NCBI GenBank assembly: GCA_903844265.1
Contig: CAIMTB010000063.1
Span: 1-44,821, forward strand
Direction: 5' to 3'
Source of the DNA: an uncultured Verrucomicrobiota bacterium
GTDB lineage: Bacteria > Verrucomicrobiota > Verrucomicrobiia > Limisphaerales > CAIMTB01
Length of the DNA: 44,821 bases
Shown: piece by piece, positions 41,364-44,821 of the stretch
Layout of the letters: each line of letters opens with the position of its first letter
Position numbering within the stretch: the stretch's first letter is position 1
The notes under the pieces: generated by a model
The model's database searches: none
What the model was told of the DNA's origin: nothing
The model's input: only the letters and a program-made list of their open reading frames with translations
Program-made: the position numbers and the translations under genes

Positions 41364-43379
41364 ATGCCGCCGTCCGGACAACCGCCCTTCCCCGCCGCAT
41401 CGACGGCGGCAGGCCGGCCCGCGATTCCCGACTACGCACGGATCCGGTGCATCGGGCGCGGAGCGTACGGCGAGGTCTGGCTGGCGCGCAGCACGACCAC
41501 TGGGGCACTGCGCGCGGTGAAGCTGGTCTATCGGGCGAACTTCACGGACGAACGCCCGTTCCTTCGCGAGTTCGAGGGGATCCGGAAGTTCGAGGCGATC
41601 TCGCGTTCTCATCCGACCCAACTCGCGCTCTTCCACGTCGGTCGCGACGACGCGGCGGGCTGTTTCTATTACGTGATGGAACTGGCTGATCCGGTGGCGC
41701 CGGCGACGGGGCTGGAATCGGCAACACCGGCGCTGGGGGAGGACCCCTATGAACCGCGCACCTTGCGTTCGGATCTCGCGGATGGCCGTCTGCCGGCGGC
41801 GCGGGTGCTGGAACTCGGAGTGGCGCTGAGTGAAGCCCTGGCGCACCTGCACGGGCACGGCCTGGTGCACCGCGATGTGAAACCCTCCAACATCATCTTC
41901 GTGGGCGGGCGTCCGAAGCTGGCCGACATCGGATTGGTGACCGACGCGAGCGACCAGGCGTCCCTGGTGGGCACGGAGGGCTATCTCCCACCGGAAGGCC
42001 CGGGCACGCCCGCGGCGGACGTCTTCGCGCTGGGCAAGGTCCTGTACGAGGCGCTCACCGGTCTCGATCGAAGGCGCTACCCCGAGTTGCCGGCGGATCT
42101 GCGGGCGTGGCCCGACGCCAGGCTGGCCTTCGAGTTGAACAGCGTCCTCGTAAGGGCATGCGCGGCGTCCGGCGGTGACCGTTACGCGGGCGCGGCGACG
42201 ATGCACGAGGACCTGAAGCGGTTGGCGGATGGACACTCCGTACGCAGGCGGTGGGCGTGGCGGCATCGCCGCCGGGCGGCGGTACGCGGGGCCATGAGCG
42301 TCGCGGTGCTGTTGCTCGCGGCTTGGGGACTTCGCTGGTACGCAGACCGCGGCGGCGGGGCGAGGAAGGAGAGCAATGCCGACGTTTTTGAAATCTCGGG
42401 CACGACGAACCACGCCGCTTGGGAGGCCTATCGGATCGGCGCCTATCACGGGAGTGGTTTCACCCAGCGCGAGCATTTGCTGAAGGCGACGCCGCTGCTG
42501 GAAAAGGCCACCGAACTCGACCCGAACTGGGCGGCAGCCCACGAGGCGCTGGCATGGCATTATCAGGATCTGGTGCATCACGGTCCATGGCTGGGCCGCG
42601 ACGGGTATCCGAAGTCGAAAGCCGCGGCGATGAAAGCGCTCGCCCTCGATGCCACCCGCAACGACGCCCGCATGGTTCTCGCCCGCGCCATGGCGTACGG
42701 GGATCACGACTGGACGGGAGCGGAGCGGGAGTTTCGGCTTCTGCTGGCACGTTCGCCTCGGAGCGCCGACTACCACGCGTCTTTCGGTTTGTCGGTCTTG
42801 TTGAGCCTTGGCCGGATCGACGAGGCCGTCCGGGAAATCCAACGCGCGATCGAACTCGATCCGCCTCAGAAGATGCATCTCGCCGCCCTGGCGGGTTGCT
42901 ACTTCTATTCCGAACGGTACGGGGAGGCGCTGGACTTGTACCAACAGGCGAAGGACCTGGATCCGGACTGGGAATGGCCCCGGGTCGGCCACGCGGAAAC
43001 GCTGGGGATGATGAACCGCGCCGCCGAGGCCATCGCGGAGTTGGAATCCGACACCGCCCGCGATCCGACCAGCAAGACGGCGTTGGGCCCCCTGGGATTC
43101 CTTTACGCCGTCGAGGGCCGGACCGACCGCGCCCGGGAAATCCTCGGCCGGCTGTTGGCGGATCCAGGCCACGGGACAGCGTTTCCAACTGCCCTTGTCT
43201 GCGCGGGTCTCGGGGACGCAGATGCCGCCCTCACGAACCTCGAAAGAATCGAGCAGGAGGGCGGCAACCTCATCGCCCGGCTTCGCCCCGACCCCCGTTT
43301 CAAGGCCCTCCGGTCGCATCCTCGATTCCGGGCCCTTCTGCAACGGGTGCGGCTCGATTTTCCGGAGCGATCTCCCTGA
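41364..43379 (+). CDS. Membrane Ser/Thr protein kinase with TPR repeats
   Basis: 671 residues. Kinase domain at about 24-290: glycine loop IGRGAYGEVWLA, ATP lysine in AVKLV (Lys53), catalytic loop LVHRDVKPSN (Asp171) and LADIGLVTD (Asp188, DIG in place of DFG), then GTEGYLPPEG. A membrane helix follows at about 308-325 (GAMSVAVLLLAAWGLRWY). The outer part, about 370-660, holds several tetratricopeptide repeats ('AIELDPPQKMHLAALAGCYF', 'RYGEALDLYQQAKDLDPDWE'). It fits Hanks-type kinases that sense through a TPR domain. All catalytic residues are present, so activity is expected. No partner phosphatase or regulator is adjacent. Confidence 0.92.
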   Translation: MPPSGQPPFPAASTAAGRPAIPDYARIRCIGRGAYGEVWLARSTTTGALRAVKLVYRANFTDERPFLREFEGIRKFEAISRSHPTQLALFHVGRDDAAGCFYYVMELADPVAPATGLESATPALGEDPYEPRTLRSDLADGRLPAARVLELGVALSEALAHLHGHGLVHRDVKPSNIIFVGGRPKLADIGLVTDASDQASLVGTEGYLPPEGPGTPAADVFALGKVLYEALTGLDRRRYPELPADLRAWPDARLAFELNSVLVRACAASGGDRYAGAATMHEDLKRLADGHSVRRRWAWRHRRRAAVRGAMSVAVLLLAAWGLRWYADRGGGARKESNADVFEISGTTNHAAWEAYRIGAYHGSGFTQREHLLKATPLLEKATELDPNWAAAHEALAWHYQDLVHHGPWLGRDGYPKSKAAAMKALALDATRNDARMVLARAMAYGDHDWTGAEREFRLLLARSPRSADYHASFGLSVLLSLGRIDEAVREIQRAIELDPPQKMHLAALAGCYFYSERYGEALDLYQQAKDLDPDWEWPRVGHAETLGMMNRAAEAIAELESDTARDPTSKTALGPLGFLYAVEGRTDRAREILGRLLADPGHGTAFPTALVCAGLGDADAALTNLERIEQEGGNLIARLRPDPRFKALRSHPRFRALLQRVRLDFPERSP

Positions 43380-43439
43380 ATCGAGGCCCCACCCCAGTTC
43401 CTATTCGACCCGTACTTCAGATGGGAAACGGAAGAAATC

Positions 43440-43575
43440 CGGACCGCGAGCTTCAGCTCGCTTCGACCGTGGCCCGCAGGCTGGGCGCCGGCCCCAGTCC
43501 CGCGTCCCTCCCGTGTCCAAGCCTGAAGCGGCGTAAACGCCGCGCTCCGGACCGGACCGCGAGCCTCGACTCGCC
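43440..43575. repeat. Cluster of short hairpin repeats (family 3)
   Basis: Three stem-loops lie in the 200-base gap between convergent genes: GCGAGCTTCAGCTCGC (43446-43461), GCGGCGTAAACGCCGC (43528-43543), and a decayed GCGAGCCTCGACTCGC (about 43558-43573). The middle one carries the flank GCGCTCCGG also seen at 41249-41257. They may serve as a bidirectional terminator for the kinase and the FG-GAP gene. Confidence 0.6.
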
Positions 43576-43579
43576 TCAA

Positions 43580-44821
43580 TCACGGCAGGACCCTCGCGCG
43601 GAAGAACCGGGCCGGACCCGCGGTGGCCGACTGGAACGCTCCCGACCCCGTGTCGTCGGTTTCCAGGGTCCCGACGGGAGTCCAGATTCCGAAATCGGGG
43701 CTGGCTTCGAGAGAGTACCGGGTATGCGGGGTTGAGGTCAGAGTTACTCGAGTCCCGACCCCTTCGCGAGAGATCCCCAACCGCGGACGCCCGCCGGGTT
43801 CGGTGACGGTCAGGAACTGGCGGGCGGCCACGTTCTTCAATTCCGTGACCTGCCCGCTGGGCCATTCAATGCGTACTGCCTCGGCCACCGCCGCGTCGCC
43901 CAGACCGAAATGGGGCCGGGGGTCGTTCTGACTGGTCCATCCCTCGCCGCCTGAAACCTGGCGGAGCTGCCAAAACGTCTGCCCGCGGATCGTGGCCTTG
44001 ACCCGCACTTTCGTGCCGATGGCGGAGCGGTTTGAGACGGTAGGCACCAGGTTGATGGCCAGCCAGTGGTTGGTGTTGCCGTTGTTGAGATACAGACCCG
44101 ACCGGCCTTCGAGATTGGCGACGAAGAGATCAGGGAACCCATCGTCATTGAAATCGCCCCACGCGGCGCCGTCGTTGTTCTGGCCCTCGAAGGAGTAGCT
44201 CCCGCGGTTGACTCGCGTGAACGTGCCATCGCCGTTGTTGTGATAGAGCCCGTCGTTGTTGTCAGCGCCTCGCTTGTCGTACTGGCTCGAATGCGGGATG
44301 AAGAAATCGAGCCAGCCATCGTTGTCGAAGTCGGCCCAGGCACAGCCGACGGCGCGCCGATTGTCACCGTCTGGTGTGGCGATCGCGGCATCGTCGATCG
44401 GCACGAGTCAACCGTTTCCGTCGTTGCGGAAAAGGGTCGCCGTGTCGAAGGCCCGCACGCGCATCAGATCCAGGAACCCATCGTTGTCGAAGTCCCCGAA
44501 GGCGGCGCCGACGGCGGTGCCCCCACCCATCCCCAGGCTCTCGAACTCACCGCCACCCTTGTTCTCGTAGAGCGCGGACTGGGCGCTCGTCGAAACAAAG
44601 AGGTCCAAGCGCCCGTCGTTGTTGAAGTCACCCCAGGTCGCCGCGTTGGAGTAGGTGGCAAGTTCCGCCAGGATTCCATTGGTAATCCGCGTGAAGGTGC
44701 CGTCGCCACGGTTGTGATAAAGAAAGCTGACCACCGGCTTGCTGTTGCCGCCCGGGCCACCCTCAGGGCTCTCCACGGGCACGAAGAGATCGAGCCAGCC
44801 GTCGCCGTCGTAATCGCCCCA
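43580..44821 (-). pseudogene. FG-GAP/UnbV (CRTAC1-like) gene, in-frame stop, runs off the window
   Basis: The frame is open from the window edge (44821) to a TGA at 44408-44410 and continues in the same frame from 44407 to 43580. Both parts are one protein by pattern: FNNDGRLDLF and FDNDGFLDLM before the stop, FDNDGWLDFFIPHSSQ and FNDDGFPDLFV after it, and an UnbV domain (IGTKVRVKATIRGQTFWQLR, IEWPSGQVTELKN) near the end. The repeat 'NDGNG' stops where 'GTFTRV' would be expected, so a small deletion is likely. GTG at 44404 could restart translation. The last 55 residues form the 'YSLEASPDFGIW...FFRARVLP' module. A sequencing error is possible. Confidence 0.7.

Noticed and set aside
44408-44410. 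TGA read as selenocysteine
   Set aside because: FG-GAP proteins are not selenoproteins, and no hairpin of SECIS type is evident just downstream.

Overview
The window looks like a high-GC chromosome segment from a Verrucomicrobiota bacterium (Pedosphaera/Limisphaerales-like). That is an inference from gene content: a PEP-CTERM protein, FG-GAP/UnbV (CRTAC1-like) proteins, DUF3160, a secreted PQQ-type propeller with the 'DWPQWRGP' start, a CBM9-like secreted protein, and a recurring 'LEAS-D-W...FFR' module on unrelated exported proteins. I saw no rRNA, tRNA, CRISPR array, intact transposase or phage module.

Layout. (1) 1-1.5 kb, plus strand: the end of a voltage-gated-type ion channel, an ExoD-family membrane protein and a small hypothetical protein. 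(2) 10.6-1.65 kb, minus strand: a tightly coupled operon of two flavin oxidoreductases (halogenase superfamily), a DUF3261 lipoprotein, an MMPL exporter fused to an LpxL-like acyltransferase, a LolA-like carrier, a FabZ-like dehydratase, a probable 33-residue membrane peptide and a lipoprotein of unknown role. The parts match the export and tailoring half of aryl-polyene/flexirubin-type clusters, but no ketosynthase, acyl carrier protein or ketoreductase is present. (3) 10.8-13.4 kb: a divergent pair for plant cell-wall polysaccharides, a CE15 glucuronoyl esterase and a GH26-like hydrolase. (4) 13.3-33.8 kb: a patchwork of single genes and short operons (PQQ propeller, old-yellow-enzyme reductase, DctA-type symporter, PEP-CTERM protein, RND efflux operon with a decapitated adaptor, DUF3160, DUF3592, VapBC-like pair, ATPase relic, CotH-like kinase, two RlaP-type nucleotidyltransferases). 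(5) 33.9-44.8 kb: a VOC protein, a CBM9-like protein, a giant FG-GAP/UnbV protein, a second PIN/antitoxin pair, a Ser/Thr kinase with TPRs, and a partial FG-GAP/UnbV gene broken by an in-frame TGA.

The most striking structure is a family of seven palindromic elements (mostly about 150 bp, ends GGGGTCAAAC...GTTTGACCCC) plus two solitary arms. They occur only between 13.3 and 33.8 kb and sit at most gene or operon boundaries there. Several genes take their stop codon and last residues from an element. Two other repeat classes occur: a promoter-proximal repeat shared by 4.0-4.25 and 12.1-12.25 kb, and short hairpins with a perfect 19-bp inverted-repeat element near 41.2 kb.

Functionally, the secreted hydrolases, the dicarboxylate uptake system and the many exported binding proteins suggest a polysaccharide-degrading heterotroph. 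The minus-strand operon in (2) suggests an envelope-associated acyl or polyene product exported to the outer membrane.
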